The translations under genes and the position numbers were made by a program. The notes under the pieces were generated by a model. That model ran no database searches, had not been told where the DNA came from, and saw nothing but the letters and a program-made list of their open reading frames with translations. Of a DNA stretch of 64,000 bases, positions 10,330 to 22,020 are shown in pieces. How positions within the stretch are numbered: position 1 is the stretch's first letter; the number at the start of each line of letters is the position of its first letter. The DNA comes from Costus lasius (Eukaryota > Streptophyta > Magnoliopsida > Zingiberales > Costaceae). The stretch covers positions 101,211,565 to 101,275,564 of the forward strand of contig CM050451.1 of NCBI GenBank assembly GCA_027563935.2. Reading direction: 5' to 3'.

Positions 10330-11698
10330 CAATCTCCTCATAGGAGAATGATCCCAGCAGTCCATGATCATGCAACCGCTTAATGCGCTTCTTGTTAATA
10401 TGGCCTAAACGACTATGCCATAGCAAGGTGCTGTCATCAGCATACTTGGTTTTCTTATTATCAATATTTTGTATAGAATATTCCATGTCCAACATGAATA
10501 ACCCATTGTTAATTGAACCAGTAGCATAAACAATATTATCAAGAGTAAGATAACACTTTGAAATCTTGCATTCAAAGGAAAACCCTTTCCTGACAAGAGC
10601 AGGAATAGAGATAATATTTTTGGTAATACTGGGTACAAAATAACAATTGTTTAATTCTAATACAATGTCAGATGGTAATGAGATGTAATAATCCCCTACA
10701 GCAACAGCAGCAACCCGTGCACCATTGCCAACGCGTAGGTCCACCTCATGCTCTCCCACCTGTCTTCTTCTCTTGAGTTCCTGTACATTTGAACAAATGT
10801 GAACTCCACATGCAGTGTCCAACACCCATGAAATAGAAGAAGAGGATATCATGACTTCAGTCACAAATATACCTGAGCCAGAAGCGATGCTTCCCTTCTT
10901 GTCTCCTTGGAGCGCTTTACAGTCCTTTTTCCAGTGACCCAGCTGGCCACAGTGGAAACACCTGTTGTCCTTCGACCGCTTCACCTTTTGTTTCAGAGCC
11001 TTACTGTAGTTCTTGACAGGGGCTTTGCCCTTCTTCCCCTTCTTCTTGTTCCTAGAAGGAACCATTAAGACAGAGGTTGAAGGCTTTCCCTTCAGAGTCT
11101 CCTCAGTAGTCAAGAGCATATTCAGCAACTCTGCCGGAGTACAATCGATTTTGTTCATATTAAAGTTAATAATGAACGCATCGAAAGAGGGCAGGAGAGA
11201 CTGCAGAATAATATCTACAGCAAGCTCCTGATTGACGGTATGCCCCAGTTTCTCTAGAGCCTCCTTGTGCCCAATTATCTTGAGCACGTGAGCTCCCACT
11301 GGGCTCCCTTCAGCCAGTTTGCTCTGAAAGAAAAGCTTGGTCAAATTATAGCGTTCTGTCCTCGCCTGTGCAGCATACAACATCTTGAGGTTTGCTATAA
11401 TTTCTATAGCAGACATATCCTCATGCTGACGCTGCAGCGGTGGCGTCATAGACGCTAGCATTAGGCAAGCGACATCAATGCTATCATTGACGTGCTTTTC
11501 ATAGGCTTCACGAACTGCCCTTGCGGCGTTCGCAGCGGGTTGAGGCGGTACAGCCGTCTCGAGGACATACAGTTTCCTCTCTGCCTTAAGAACAATCTTA
11601 AGGTGTCCGAACCAGTCTGAGAAGTTTGGCCCAGCAAACTTCTCCCTTTCCAGTAGGGATCGCACATTGAAGCTCATGGTGTTCATTGCTGCAGGAAT
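10330..11698 (-). pseudogene. Element D gag-protease-integrase start, open until the A insertion
   Basis: Best-preserved Gag in the window. The predicted coding exon begins at 11698, right after the TTGTAG acceptor. A plain ATG lies four codons in, at 11686, and another three codons later. Gag starts FNVRSLLEREKFAGPNF and carries the CX2CX4HX4C knuckle near 10930-10970. The protease motif VLDTACGVHIC is near 10785-10830, and the integrase finger (HSRLGH) follows near 10400. No stop or frameshift before the insertion at 10330; past it the frame runs into the LTR of A and ends at 10211. The frame and the first codons match the LTR mini-exon at 13704-13696. Confidence 0.85.
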
Positions 11699-11770
11699 CT
11701 ACAACAATGCAAGAACAGCAAGGTCAGTATCAATGTTAAGAATCAATCAGGACTTAAGAATGATTCTTTT

Positions 11771-12218
11771 TCTCACTATTTTATCTGACTGAAAAATCCA
11801 TGAAAATAGTCCGAAAGAGTAATACTCTTTTAGTGAGATGGGATCCAGATTTCATACTTGATCTCCGCGTCCCGCTCAGGCGAGATAAGATGCACAGAGA
11901 GTACAAGTACTAATCTCTGGTAGGCAGTCCCTGCCAATCGCCAACCCGTGCGATTCCCCTTCATCTGGGCAATCCAGCAGACTGTGCCAACTGAGTTGGT
12001 ACAACACAGTCTCTGATCCCACAGATGGCTGCCTCCATATAGCTAACATATGCCCCATATGTAGCCTACATGGTCAAGCTGACCTGACCTACTCCCTGGA
12101 CCACCACGTGCTATGCTGAGCAACGAGAAGCGATAAATCCCTTCTCTGTAACACGCAGGTGAAATCACACACCGTTTGAAGATAGTTGGGCGTGCCCACT
12201 GAGTGGGTACAACACGGC
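11771..12218 (-). ncRNA. Element D structured leader region
   Basis: Minus-strand RNA modules, 5' to 3': hairpin 1 at 12218-12190 (CCCAC/GUGGG, loop UCA); hairpin 2 at 12009-11982 (CUGUG/CACAG outer, CCAAC/GUUGG inner); hairpin 3 at 11899-11863 (CUCUGUG/CGCGGAG outer, CUCGC/GCGGG inner); and a branched structure at 11838-11771 closed by UCUCACUA/UAGUGAGA. All are matched in B and E. Between 12250 and 13530 I see only untranslated leader. Confidence 0.5.
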
Positions 12219-13534
12219 CCCAACGATAGTCAGAACAGTGAGGTTTCGCGTCAGAAGGCTTTACGTGCTTGATATTTTAGCGTTTGGATTTTAACGGTCT
12301 TTTATCTTCTTACTATCAGGCAAATCCTATGGCTATAGCAGAAGATAAATAAATCATGCAATTCTAATTATTTAGACAATAAAAGAAAGCATGGATCTTA
12401 TGTGGTAAAAGCCCATAGAGCCTAAGTAAGACCTTAAATCAACTTAAGTCTTCACTTGCTCTTCTTGGGTCTTTTGCATCTCATCTGGTCTTTTGCACCC
12501 ACCAGCTGAATGCGCCTCTGCGATGTGTGCTTTTGTGCTCTTATCTAATTAAAATTACAGTTTAATCTATCTAGACAAGATTGACTCGCAGGTCAATTAT
12601 ACATTAAATTAATTAAAAAATGTGATTCGCAGATCACAAAAATAATAATTTACAATTTACCAGGCTCGCAGGCCCCAGCACAGCACACATTAAAAGGGCA
12701 ACCCACATAAGATGAAATAAACAAGCATCATGGCATCAAAACAACATGTGATCCATAGACAAAGTAAAATTTTCAAAATCCCATTGGAATCAATTTTATT
12801 TGTCTTATGTGCCCTACTACCTTACAACGGTCCATTAATAGGGATCCACTCATCATGTCTAGTTAGATCCATGCCCTTGCATGCACCAAGTCCTAACTGA
12901 CTTGAGTTGACCTAATGGTCAACCATGCATGCGCCAAGGGCTGAACAACCACCATGAGTTCTGGCAAGCGGGTGTGACCCCGGGCCTAACTCATGTGTGT
13001 TCGTCAGTTGTCTCAATCAAACCTCGCTACACGCCTGTGATGCAGTCGACCTATAGCCACCTCATGCTTGCGCATGGGTGCCATCTGGTCGACCCATCTA
13101 GGCTGTCAGATGGTCTGATCAGACTAGTTGGATCTTACCTAGAGGATGACTTCAACCCTACTAACCCGTCTAAGGGTTTATAGCAGGCGCCACTTAGATC
13201 TAATGGTGATAGGCGCGCAAGATGTAAGGTTTTGAAAAACAACTACAACAAGCGCAAACAAGCAACATGCGCCACTTAAGATAAACAAGATACATCTAAT
13301 ATCTAGCATGGCAATCTTTGCATGTTGATAACCCATAGATCTAGGCATGAGCGCAAACTTCTCCAAGCAATGACACAAGCGCAAACAAATTATGTGCACA
13401 TAACATCATGTAAGCGCAAGAACAGAGTATCATGTAAGCGCAAGTAAACAAAGCATCAAGTGAGCGCAACATAGCATCATGAGTGGATCACAATCTCAGC
13501 AAAGCAATCATATAGATCATACCGAAAACCCTAC

Positions 13535-13546
13535 CCTCTGATACCA
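13535..13546 (-). promoter_or_regulatory. Primer-binding site of element D
   Basis: TGGTATCAGAGG on the minus strand, two bases inside the LTR end; matches initiator methionine tRNA except perhaps the last base. Confidence 0.8.
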
Positions 13547-13548
13547 AT

Positions 13549-15238
13549 TGAAGGTCCCTACAGTAAGGGGGTGAAACCCTAAGCATGCGCAAATCAAAGT
13601 ACTTGCATGGGCGGAATTAGGGTTTCTATAGGATCGCATGTAGTATGTCTATATATTAACTTTGTACTATTCGAAAGATCATGAGAAGATCTTACCAAAG
13701 CCATGAGTGGAAGGAGCCTTGGGAGCAAGAAAACGATAGAGTTCTCCTCCAAAGTGTGCCACACACAAGATGAAGTTGGCTTACTCCTTGTCGACCTTTG
13801 TGCTAGCAAAGGGCTTCAAGAGTCCTTATCGCATGAAGGAGAGTTTTGATGTCTTCTTGGCTTTCCCGAATCACTCTTGCGCTCGGAGAGGAGATACACT
13901 CAAGAGATATCTTCGCAAGAGAGAAGCATTCAAGCACTAAGGCGTTTACTTGGTCTTTAGGCGTTTTGGCGTTGAGGCTTCCAAATATGGTAAGTCTTCA
14001 CTCCACACGTTCACGCTTAGTGAACTAATCAAAACGCCCAAATACTTGAACCATGTGTTCACATAAGTGAACCGGTTCAATTGACTTTGGTTCAACGACC
14101 AAATCAAACCAAGACCAAACCAAGACATGGTCTAGATCTCCCTTGAACCAAATGGTTCAAGATCTAACCGATCATCTCTTGATGCTCTTGATCTCACCGA
14201 TCTAGCATCCACACTCTCGATCGAAGCTTACCGATCTCAAGCCCTAATCAATCAAACATGATCAGACCAGATCTCACTTACAATCAGAGTCTAAACTCCT
14301 TTTAACTGAACTAAAGCAATTCAGTCCACACGATCTGACTTAAGCAAGCCATATCATCAAATTGTGCGACCCTAAGGGTTTCCTTTAAATGTCGGTAACG
14401 ATAACTTGCGTTATCACGATCAGTGAGGGGTATCTAGCAACACATCACTGTCTCCCGATATAGAGGAAAGAGTCTTCCAAGACTACACCCACAATACAGC
14501 TCAAGTGTGAATCCACTTCACCAAGCATACAAGCATCCTTTGCCACTAGATGTTCTTATTGGACAAGTGTGTCAAGCTTGTAGCTCCAATATGATGAGCA
14601 TGATTAGATCAGATGAACATAGTCACCTGGGTATAGCCATACACTTTCTCAATCATCTCATGCAAGGGGGGGCCCCTTCAGAACATCACACTCCTTAAAC
14701 AAGGAGACGGCAATCCTTTATCTATCACTAGTGCCCTAACCTGACTCATGATCATTATCCAAGATAATCTATAACCATTATGTTTCAAATGATATTGAAC
14801 TACCTCAAAACAATGACAATCATCATTTAGAAACACAAGTGATCTCAAGTCAGAGGACATGTGCCACTTGTTGCAAACAAGGAATATTCACATTGTGACA
14901 AGCAACTGAATATCCTAGTAGGGTCTGTCCAGTACATCCAATGTACCCATGAGTCTACATCTTATTCCATGCTCGAAGCATCCTATAAGATTAGAACACA
15001 TATTAGTCTCAATCATATCAAGGCTGTCTCAAGTTCACCAAGATATATCGACTAAGGACATTACAGCATGTCAGCCAAGCTGAACAGCATTGAGACATTA
15101 TTCAGAAGAACACTTATTGCAGCAGACAATGTAACAACCTGAATAACAACCATTGCCTTTTATAAACATAAGAGTTTATACATGATACTGTTACAATCCC
15201 AAGGCCTCAAACATTAGCCTTAAGGGCATACCCCAACA
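13549..15238 (-). repeat. 5' LTR of element D (1,690 bp)
   Basis: Minus strand TGTTGGGGTATGCCC...GGGACCTTCA. Contains a GATAAC-GCAA-GTTATC hairpin (14400-14415), TGAACCGGTTCA (14068-14079), a perfect CArG box CCATATTTGG (13981-13990) and the start-exon motif ATGGCTTTG with donor GTAAG (13704-13691). Confidence 0.85.
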
Positions 15239-16995
15239 AAGTCCAAGGCCAAGGCACTAAAGAAGGGCAAAGTGAGGGAGAACAAGTGCTTTAACTGTGG
15301 GCAAGAAGGCCATTGGTGCAAAGACTGGAAGCATCCTTAGAATGAGAAGAAGAGAAGTGACCCTTTGTCTTCAGGCTTAGGTAATTTTGTTACCAAATCC
15401 TATATTGTGTATTTCTATACATGAGTATTTTTATACTGCATGGTGAGATTGATATTTGCAAAAATATGCAGGCGCTCAATAGAAATAGGACATGGATGAC
15501 AGCGAGAAGACTGAGCTGGAGCACAGTTGCTGCCAAGCCACTCTTTTTATGTCAAATATTGGATTGTTTTATTTTCAGCTATAATGAACTTGACATTATA
15601 TTTATTCCTTGGGAATAGAATTTTGGGAATAAAAGGAATTTGGTATTCTTTTCAATTATCTTGTCATTACATTGTGCAAAAGTATGAGGTAATAAATTAA
15701 CTAAGTGAATTTTAATAGGTGGTTCATATTGAATATCAATCTTTTGACTCTGATATTTTATCATAAATAAGAGAAGCATTCAAACACTTCATGCAAATGA
15801 ATTCTTTGAATCAAACTCCTTCTAGGATATTGGCTATCTTAACCTCTTTCGAGACATCAAAGATAGGCAGATACTTGTTTATTGATGGAAAATAAATGTC
15901 CTTCACCAAGTGAGGAGAAGTGCACTAAAAGGTCAAAAGAGAGGAATTTATAATTTATTGAAAACATATAACTAGCTTATTGAAATTCATAAGTAATCTT
16001 CAGTCTAGGATGGATGGAGAATACTTGAGCCATAAGTGACTATCATAATGAGTACGAGGTCTGCTCATAGCTCATACTTCCTAAAGAATACCTTTGGTAG
16101 GTGGTTTTAGTGGGAGGAATTGAAAGTCATAGACATCTCTTATGAGACTATGCTAAAAGCTTCTACCACACTGAACTTAATTTCATCTAGATATCCTAGG
16201 TGTAAGTGGAATACAATTTCCATAGACCTATAGGAGAACAAATGATTGTTGCTCATAGTGTTGTTTTTTTTTAAATATCATTCTTTGAAAAAGCTAGTGG
16301 GAGGAAATTGTGACTTGGATTTAGTCCAAGGTCAGCCACTTAACACAGATGGTCAAAGATGGAATCTGAAGCATGTATATAGGTTGTAGGCAACCTAGGG
16401 TTCAGGAATTGTGGGAATAAGGGTTGAATCGATTCATGTGTGCCTTAGTTATGGGTAACTCCTAACTTAGACAAAGAATCTTCTCTGTATAGTACCCAAG
16501 TTCAGTGAGAGCTTGAAGACTTGATGGTACTAGGTCCAGTCCAGGTGCTAGGCACTGGTTAAGGAGTATAGGACACACTTAGGTTCTAAAAAGGACTAAG
16601 GGGTGGTTCTTGGTCAAGAAATGGTAGGAAAAGCTCAATGTTTGCACTTGGCAGCTTGTTCCAGTCAGACCAGAGTGACATTCTTGCTGATAAGGTAGAA
16701 ATGCTATAAGCTAAGGGAGCTTTAGAGTAGACTACTTGAAATTAGAGTATGCATATGCTTTTGGGAAGCAGTTTGAATAGCGGGAGTTCTTTTATGAACT
16801 TCGCAAGATTCAAACAACATACTCAAGTGCTAATACCTTGTCTTGGGGACAGAGGTAATAAAGACATAGTGATATTGACATTGACTTAGTGGGCCCATTG
16901 ACCGGTGCTCTAGCACAGCAAGAGCGTGGTAGGTCGAGCCTGCGACATGGCATTGAGATCGCTCAACAAGCATGGTCCTAGTGCAAGTGGGAGAT
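15239..16995 (+). pseudogene. Relic C: decayed copia from gag knuckle to RNase H
   Basis: Begins inside a Gag zinc knuckle (KCFNCGQEGHW near 15280-15320) whose last Cys codon has become Trp, soon followed by a stop. The following 1.6 kb has stops in every frame, with only traces of copia pol. One such trace is a FQSDQSD-like RNase H piece near 16660; another is a DLVGPLTGALAQQ piece near 16890-16935, equivalent to LADPLTKPLAQQ of B. Large internal deletions are evident, since integrase and RT together would need over 2.5 kb. It ends with the polypurine tract GTGCAAGTGGGAGAT before an LTR. Oldest layer of this nest. Confidence 0.65.
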
Positions 16996-18512
16996 TGTTA
17001 GTATTTATGCCCTAGGGCCTTTGGGATGGTCCAATGGGATATGTGTATCACATCTATTTGATAGATGAATTATCTTGGCATGGTCGTTGTTATGCAAATT
17101 TGTATATCTGCTCACATGTACATTTGCATGTACAATGTCCTTAAGAAATAGATTTTATCTAGTCTCCATGTTTATCCTCGATCAAGAATCATAGTGGATA
17201 TGAGACAGCTATGATTCATTTGAGACTACTATATGTGCTAGTTGAGCATGGGTTGTTAACGCAGGCATAAAGGTATATCAAGGGAGATACACTGGATCGA
17301 CCCACCATGAGGATTCATCTCAGCATCATGAGATGAATGTCACAGTGATAGAGTTACGTTTGTCCTAGACTTAAGGACATTGGTATCTCTATATGGTGAT
17401 TGAGACACTTTGATAAAACCTAACGCATTGCCGTAAAAGGGAAGTCATAACGGTTGTCATTGGGTGTGTCATGAGCCATATGAGAGATTCAATGTGCTAA
17501 GAGAGGATTTGCCCCTTCCTTGCGAGGAAGCTTGATGTTCATGGTGCCCTATATGGATGCATGACTGAAAGTGTATCATCATACCCGGGTGAGAACCTGA
17601 TTTATTCATGACCATAATATTGGAATTAACAAGTGTGACACACTTGCCCAATTAGGATATCATTCTGGCAAAAGGACAAAGTTGTACTTATACTTTATCA
17701 TAGTTTTAGGGATGTCCATGATGACTCCACTCTAATGACTTGGGTAGCCATGATGCACTGCTAGGTGCCACTCATCACTTGTGATGATTTTAGATTATCA
17801 GCGCCTACGTCTGAAGAACCAACAGGGTCGCACACCTAGATACTCGAGTTCTCATACTAATCGGTTAGCCTCTGATCGAATTATCAAGTGATTCGGATCG
17901 TTTTGGGAGACTAATGCTTTGACATTTCTTCTATAGAGATGATATTTTATTTAGTTCATGTTTGACCACTAGTGGACCAAATTTGATATGTGTTGTCAAA
18001 ATGAGTCAAACATGGGTCTTAGTACAAGTTTGTGACTTGACACTTAAGTCGCATGAATAAATAAAATTATTAATTAATAAGAAAATTTTTCTAGGTTAAT
18101 TAATTGGCATAGGTGCATTTTGCAATTAAATATTTAATTGTAAAATTGAAATAGGCACATGCATGATTAATTAATTAATATATTTGTTAATTGAGGGTTA
18201 AGCAAATTTATTTGAATATTTATATTCATGCTTGACCAAGTTTGGATAATATATTTAATTGATTTATTCATTATGCGGCCTAGGCGCATTCTTAATTATA
18301 TTTAATATATTTATATATTAAATTTAATAAAAAATAATCTCCAAGAATAGCTGGTACATCTATTATAAATAGAGAGGACTTCTTGGAAGATTCTTGGACC
18401 AGTTCTCTTCTCTCATCTCCGTTGTCAGCTGCCCTCTCCTCCTTGGCATGTGGGTCCTGTAGGTGACAACAATCAAAAGATTTTGCATCAAAGGTTAGGA
18501 CAAGTGGTAGTG
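16996..18512 (+). repeat. 3' LTR of relic C, left part
   Basis: Starts TGTTAGTATTTATGCCC after the polypurine tract. A related but distinct LTR family; blocks such as the AACAGGGTCGCACACC motif near 17820 parallel family 1. Interrupted by element B at 18512/18518, whose CTAAC duplication flanks it. The continuation should follow 29350; I cannot fix its 3' end. Confidence 0.65.
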
Positions 18513-18517
18513 CTAAC

Positions 18518-20196
18518 TGTTGGGGCATGCCCTTAAGGCTAATGTTTGAGGCCTTGGAATTCTATCAGTATCATGTATAAACTCTAAGTTTATAAAGGCA
18601 ATTATTGTTATTCAGGTTGTTACATTATCTGCTGCAATATGTATACTTCTGAATAATGTCTCAATGCTGTTCAGCTAGGCTGACATGCTATAAAGTCCTT
18701 AGTCGAGATATCTTGGTGAACATGAGACAGCCTTGATATGATTGAGACTAATATGTGTTCTAATCTTATAAGATGCTTCGAGCATGGAATAAGATGTAGA
18801 CTCATAGGTACATTGGATGTGCTGGACAGACCCTACTAGGATGTTCAATTGCTTGTCACAATGTGAATAATCCTTGTATGTGAACAAGTGGCATACTTCC
18901 TCTGACTTGAGATCACTTGTGTTTCTAAATGATGATTGTCATTGTTTTGAGGTAGTTCAATATCATTTGAAACATAATGGTTATAGACTATCTTGAATAA
19001 TGATCATGAGTCAGGTTAGGACACTAGTGATAGATAAAGGATTGCCGTCTCCTTGTTTAGGAGTGTGATGTTCTAAAGGGGCCCCTGGATGAGATGATTG
19101 AGAAAGTGTATGGCCATACCCAGATGACTATGTTCATCTGATCTAATCATTCTCATCATTTTGGAGTTACAAGCTTGACACGCTTGTCCAATAAGAACAT
19201 CCAGTGGCAAAGGAAACATGTATGTCTAGTGAAGTGGATTCACACTTGTGCTATGGTTTGGGTGTAGTCTTGGAAGACTCTTTCCTTTATATCGGGAGAC
19301 AGTGATGTGTTGCTAGATACCCCTCACTGATCGTGATAACGTGAGTTATCATTACCGACATTTAAAGGAAACCCTTAGGGTCGCACAATTTGATGATATG
19401 GCTTACTTAAGTCAGATCGTGTGGACTGAATTGTTTTGGTTCAGTTTAAAGGAGTTTAAACTCTGATTGTAAGTGAGATCTGGTCTGATCATGTTTGATT
19501 GATTAGGGCTTGAGATCGGTAAGCTTCGATCGAGAGTATTGATGTTAGATCGGTGAGATCAAGAGCATCAAGAGATGAACGGTTAGATCTTGAACCATTT
19601 GGTTCAATGAGATCTAAACCATGGCTTGGGCTGATTTGATTTGGTCTTTGAACCAAATGCAATTGGATCGAATTAGCTTGAACCGGTTTGTATGAGTGAA
19701 CGCATGGTTCAATGCTTGTAGGCGTTTTGGTCGGTTTTGAGATCATGGGCGCATGGCTTCATGTCATTCTATTTTTGGAATGTCATTAACGCCACTTCTT
19801 CTCAACGCCTAAACGCCTCAACTCACGTCTCTCCTCTTGTCGCCGCTTGCTCTCTTGTGTGGCGAGGTGTGTTGACGAAAGAAGAGGGATTCGGCCAAGC
19901 AAAGAAGAGTCTTTCATCTCCTCCATACGACAAGGACCCCTTGAAGCTTTGCTAGCACAAAGACGACAAGGGAGTAGCCAACTTCACCTTGTGTGCGTCA
20001 TCTAAGGAGGAGAGCCAATTCGCCCTCTTGCTTCCAAGGCACCATCCAAGCGATGGCTATGGTAAGATCACATCTTGATCTTAGTAAATCTTAAGTTGAT
20101 CATATGGTTATACCACATGCGATCTTATGAAGCCCTAGAAAATTTTGAATGCGCATGCTTTAGGGTTTCGTCCCCCCTTGCTTTAGGGGACTTTCA
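18518..20196 (+). repeat. 5' LTR of element B
   Basis: TGTTGGGGCATGCCC...GGGGACTTTCA. TTTATAAAGG lies near 18589 and TTTATATC near 19290. The GNRA-type hairpin is at 19335-19350 (loop GTGA), a TTGAACC-rich inverted repeat near 19600, and the MADS-type site CTATTTTTGG at 19769-19778. The palindrome at ~19678 is imperfect in this copy. Confidence 0.9.
20053..20066 (+). promoter_or_regulatory. LTR start-exon motif and predicted splice donor (B)
   Basis: ATGGCTATG ends at 20061 and is followed at once by GTAAG, a good 5' splice site with G at -1 and at +5. All LTR copies of the family keep ATG-GCN-(A/T)TG-GT, and the Ala codon varies only at its third base (GCT, GCC, GCA). Joined to 22021 it is in frame with gag. 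Role inferred. Confidence 0.6.
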
Positions 20197-20198
20197 AT

Positions 20199-20210
20199 TG
20201 GTATCAGAGG
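20199..20210 (+). promoter_or_regulatory. Primer-binding site of element B
   Basis: TGGTATCAGAGG two bases after the LTR; complementary to the initiator methionine tRNA 3' end over 11 bases. Confidence 0.85.
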
Positions 20211-21500
20211 TTATGGTTTCGGTATGATTCATATGATTGCTTGTTGATGTTGTGATCCTTGTTTGCGTTTGATAAGTTGATCTAGAAGTTATCATCTTGC
20301 GCATCTACATGTGAGTTTGCGAAAATACTTGATGTATGTTTTACTCATAGGCGCATGCATGATGTTTACTAGTTGCGCATGTTGAAAGTTGTTTTACTTA
20401 AAAACTTAACTTCTTGTGCGCTCCATCTAGATCTATATGCACCTGCTATAAAACCTTAGACGGGTTATTAGGGTTGAAGTCACAGTCGAGTCTAGATCCA
20501 ACCAGTCTGATCAGACCATCTGACAGCCTAGATGGGTCGACCAGATGGCACCTGTGCGCAAGCACGAGGTGGCTATAGGTCGACTGCAGACAGGCGTGTA
20601 GCAATGTCTGGTTGAGACAACCAGTGAATGCTCTTGAGTTAGGCCCGGGGTCACACCCGCTTGCCATAACTCATGAAGGTTGTTCAGCCCAAGGCGCATG
20701 CATAGTTGACCACTGGGTTGACTCAAGTCAGTTATGACTTGGTGCATGCACGGGCAGTGGATCTAACTAGACATGATGAGTGGATCCCTATTAATGGACC
20801 GTTGTAAGGTTGTAGGGCACATAAGAAAATTAAAATTGATGCCAATGTGTATTTCGAAAATTTTACGTTTCTTCATTGGATCACATGTTGGTTGAATACC
20901 ATGATGCTTGTTTATTTAATCTTATGTGGGCTGCCCATTTTAATGTGTGCTGTGCTGGGGCCTGCGAGCCTGGATTAAATTGTAAATTATTATTATTGTG
21001 ATCTGCGCATCACATTTTAATTAATTTATTGTGTAATTGACCTGCGTGTCAATCTTGTCTAGATAAATTAAATTGTAATTTTAATCAAACAAGAGCACAG
21101 AGCACACATGGCAGAGGCGCATGCAGCAGTGGCTTGACCAGGTGGGAGGTCTGGGGTTCGACCCTAGGACAGGCGCATTTACCTGGTGGGCGCACCTGAG
21201 CTGCAGTGGGCGCTAGGGCCCTGGGCTGGGCCAGACAGATGCAAAAGACCCAAGAAGAGCTCAAGTGAAGACTTAAGTTAACTTAAGGTCTTACTTAGGT
21301 TTAATGGGCTTTTACCACATAAGATCAGCATGCTTTCTACTTATTGTTTATATAATTAGAACTGCATGATTTATTCTTCTCCTATCACCATAGGATTTGA
21401 ATGATAGTAAGAAGATAAAAGACCGTTAAAATCCAACGCTAAAATATCAAGCTCGTAAGCCTTCTGACGCGAAACCTCACTGTTCTGACTATCGTTGGGG

Positions 21501-21947
21501 CCGTGTTGTACCCACTCAGTGGGCACGCCCATCTATCTTCAGACGGTGTGTGATTACACCTGCGTGTTACAGAGAAGGGATTTATCGCTTCTCGTTGCTC
21601 AGCATAGCACGTGGTGGTCCAGGGAGTAGGTCAGGTCAGCTTGACCATGTTGGCTGCATATGGAGCATATGTCAGCTATATGGAGGAAGCCATCTGTGGG
21701 ATCAGAGACTGTGTTGTACCAACTCAGTTGGCACAGTCTGCTGGATTGCCCAGATGAAGGGGAATCGCACGGGTTGGCGATTGGCAGGGACTGCCTTCCA
21801 GAAATTAGTGCTTGTACTCTCTGTGCATCTTATCTCGCCTGAGCGGGACGCGGAGACCAAGTATGAAATCTGGATCCCATCTCACTAAAAGAGTTTTACT
21901 CTTTCGGGCTGTTTTGCTGGATTTTTCAGCCAGATAAAATAGTGAGA
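21501..21947 (+). ncRNA. Element B structured leader: three hairpins and a branched fold
   Basis: Module 1 (21501-21530): CGTG/CACG outer stem, UUGUA bulge, CCCAC-UCA-GUGGG. Module 2 (21709-21736): CUGUG/CACAG outer stem, UUGUA bulge, CCAAC-UCA-GUUGG. Module 3 (21819-21855): CUCUGUG/CGCGGAG outer stem, 5' bulge, CUCGC-CUGA-GCGGG. Branched fold (21880-21947): UCUCACUA/UAGUGAGA closes AAAGAGU-UUU-ACUCUUU and GGCUG/CAGCC. Modules 1 and 2 are paralogous, with compensatory stem changes. Possible packaging, dimerisation or splicing control element; function unknown. Confidence 0.55.
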
Positions 21948-22020
21948 AAAAGAATCTTTCTTAAGTCCTGGATTGATTCTAAACATTGATACTGACCTTG
22001 CTGTTCTTGCATTGTTGTAG

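Larger units (their letters stand above)
11699..13695 (-). other. Predicted leader intron of element D
   Basis: Minus strand: donor GTAAGATC after ATGGCTTTG in the LTR (13695), and acceptor TTGTAG ending at 11699 with TACTGAC as likely branch site about 30 bases upstream. Removing 1,997 bases joins ATG-GCT-TTG to ATT-CCT-GCA-GCA-ATG in phase 0. The interval includes the primer-binding site and all leader hairpins. Splicing is inferred, not shown. Confidence 0.6.
10330..15238 (-). mobile_element. Element D: family-1 copia, 5' portion, minus strand
   Basis: From right to left: 5' LTR, primer site, ~1.8-kb leader, gag, protease, integrase start, then cut by element A at 10329/10330. The rest of pol and the 3' LTR are left of the window. 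D lies in the zinc-knuckle region of relic C; AAGTC at 15239 is the expected target duplication, with its partner off-window. Confidence 0.85.
20062..22020 (+). other. Predicted leader intron of element B
   Basis: 1,959 bases from GTAAG to TTGTAG, with TACTGAC near 21991-21997 as likely branch point and a T-rich tract after it. It carries the primer site and the structured region. Many short ATG-started frames within would hinder scanning to gag without splicing. Apart from the hairpins, 20220-21480 holds no recognisable gene. Confidence 0.6.
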
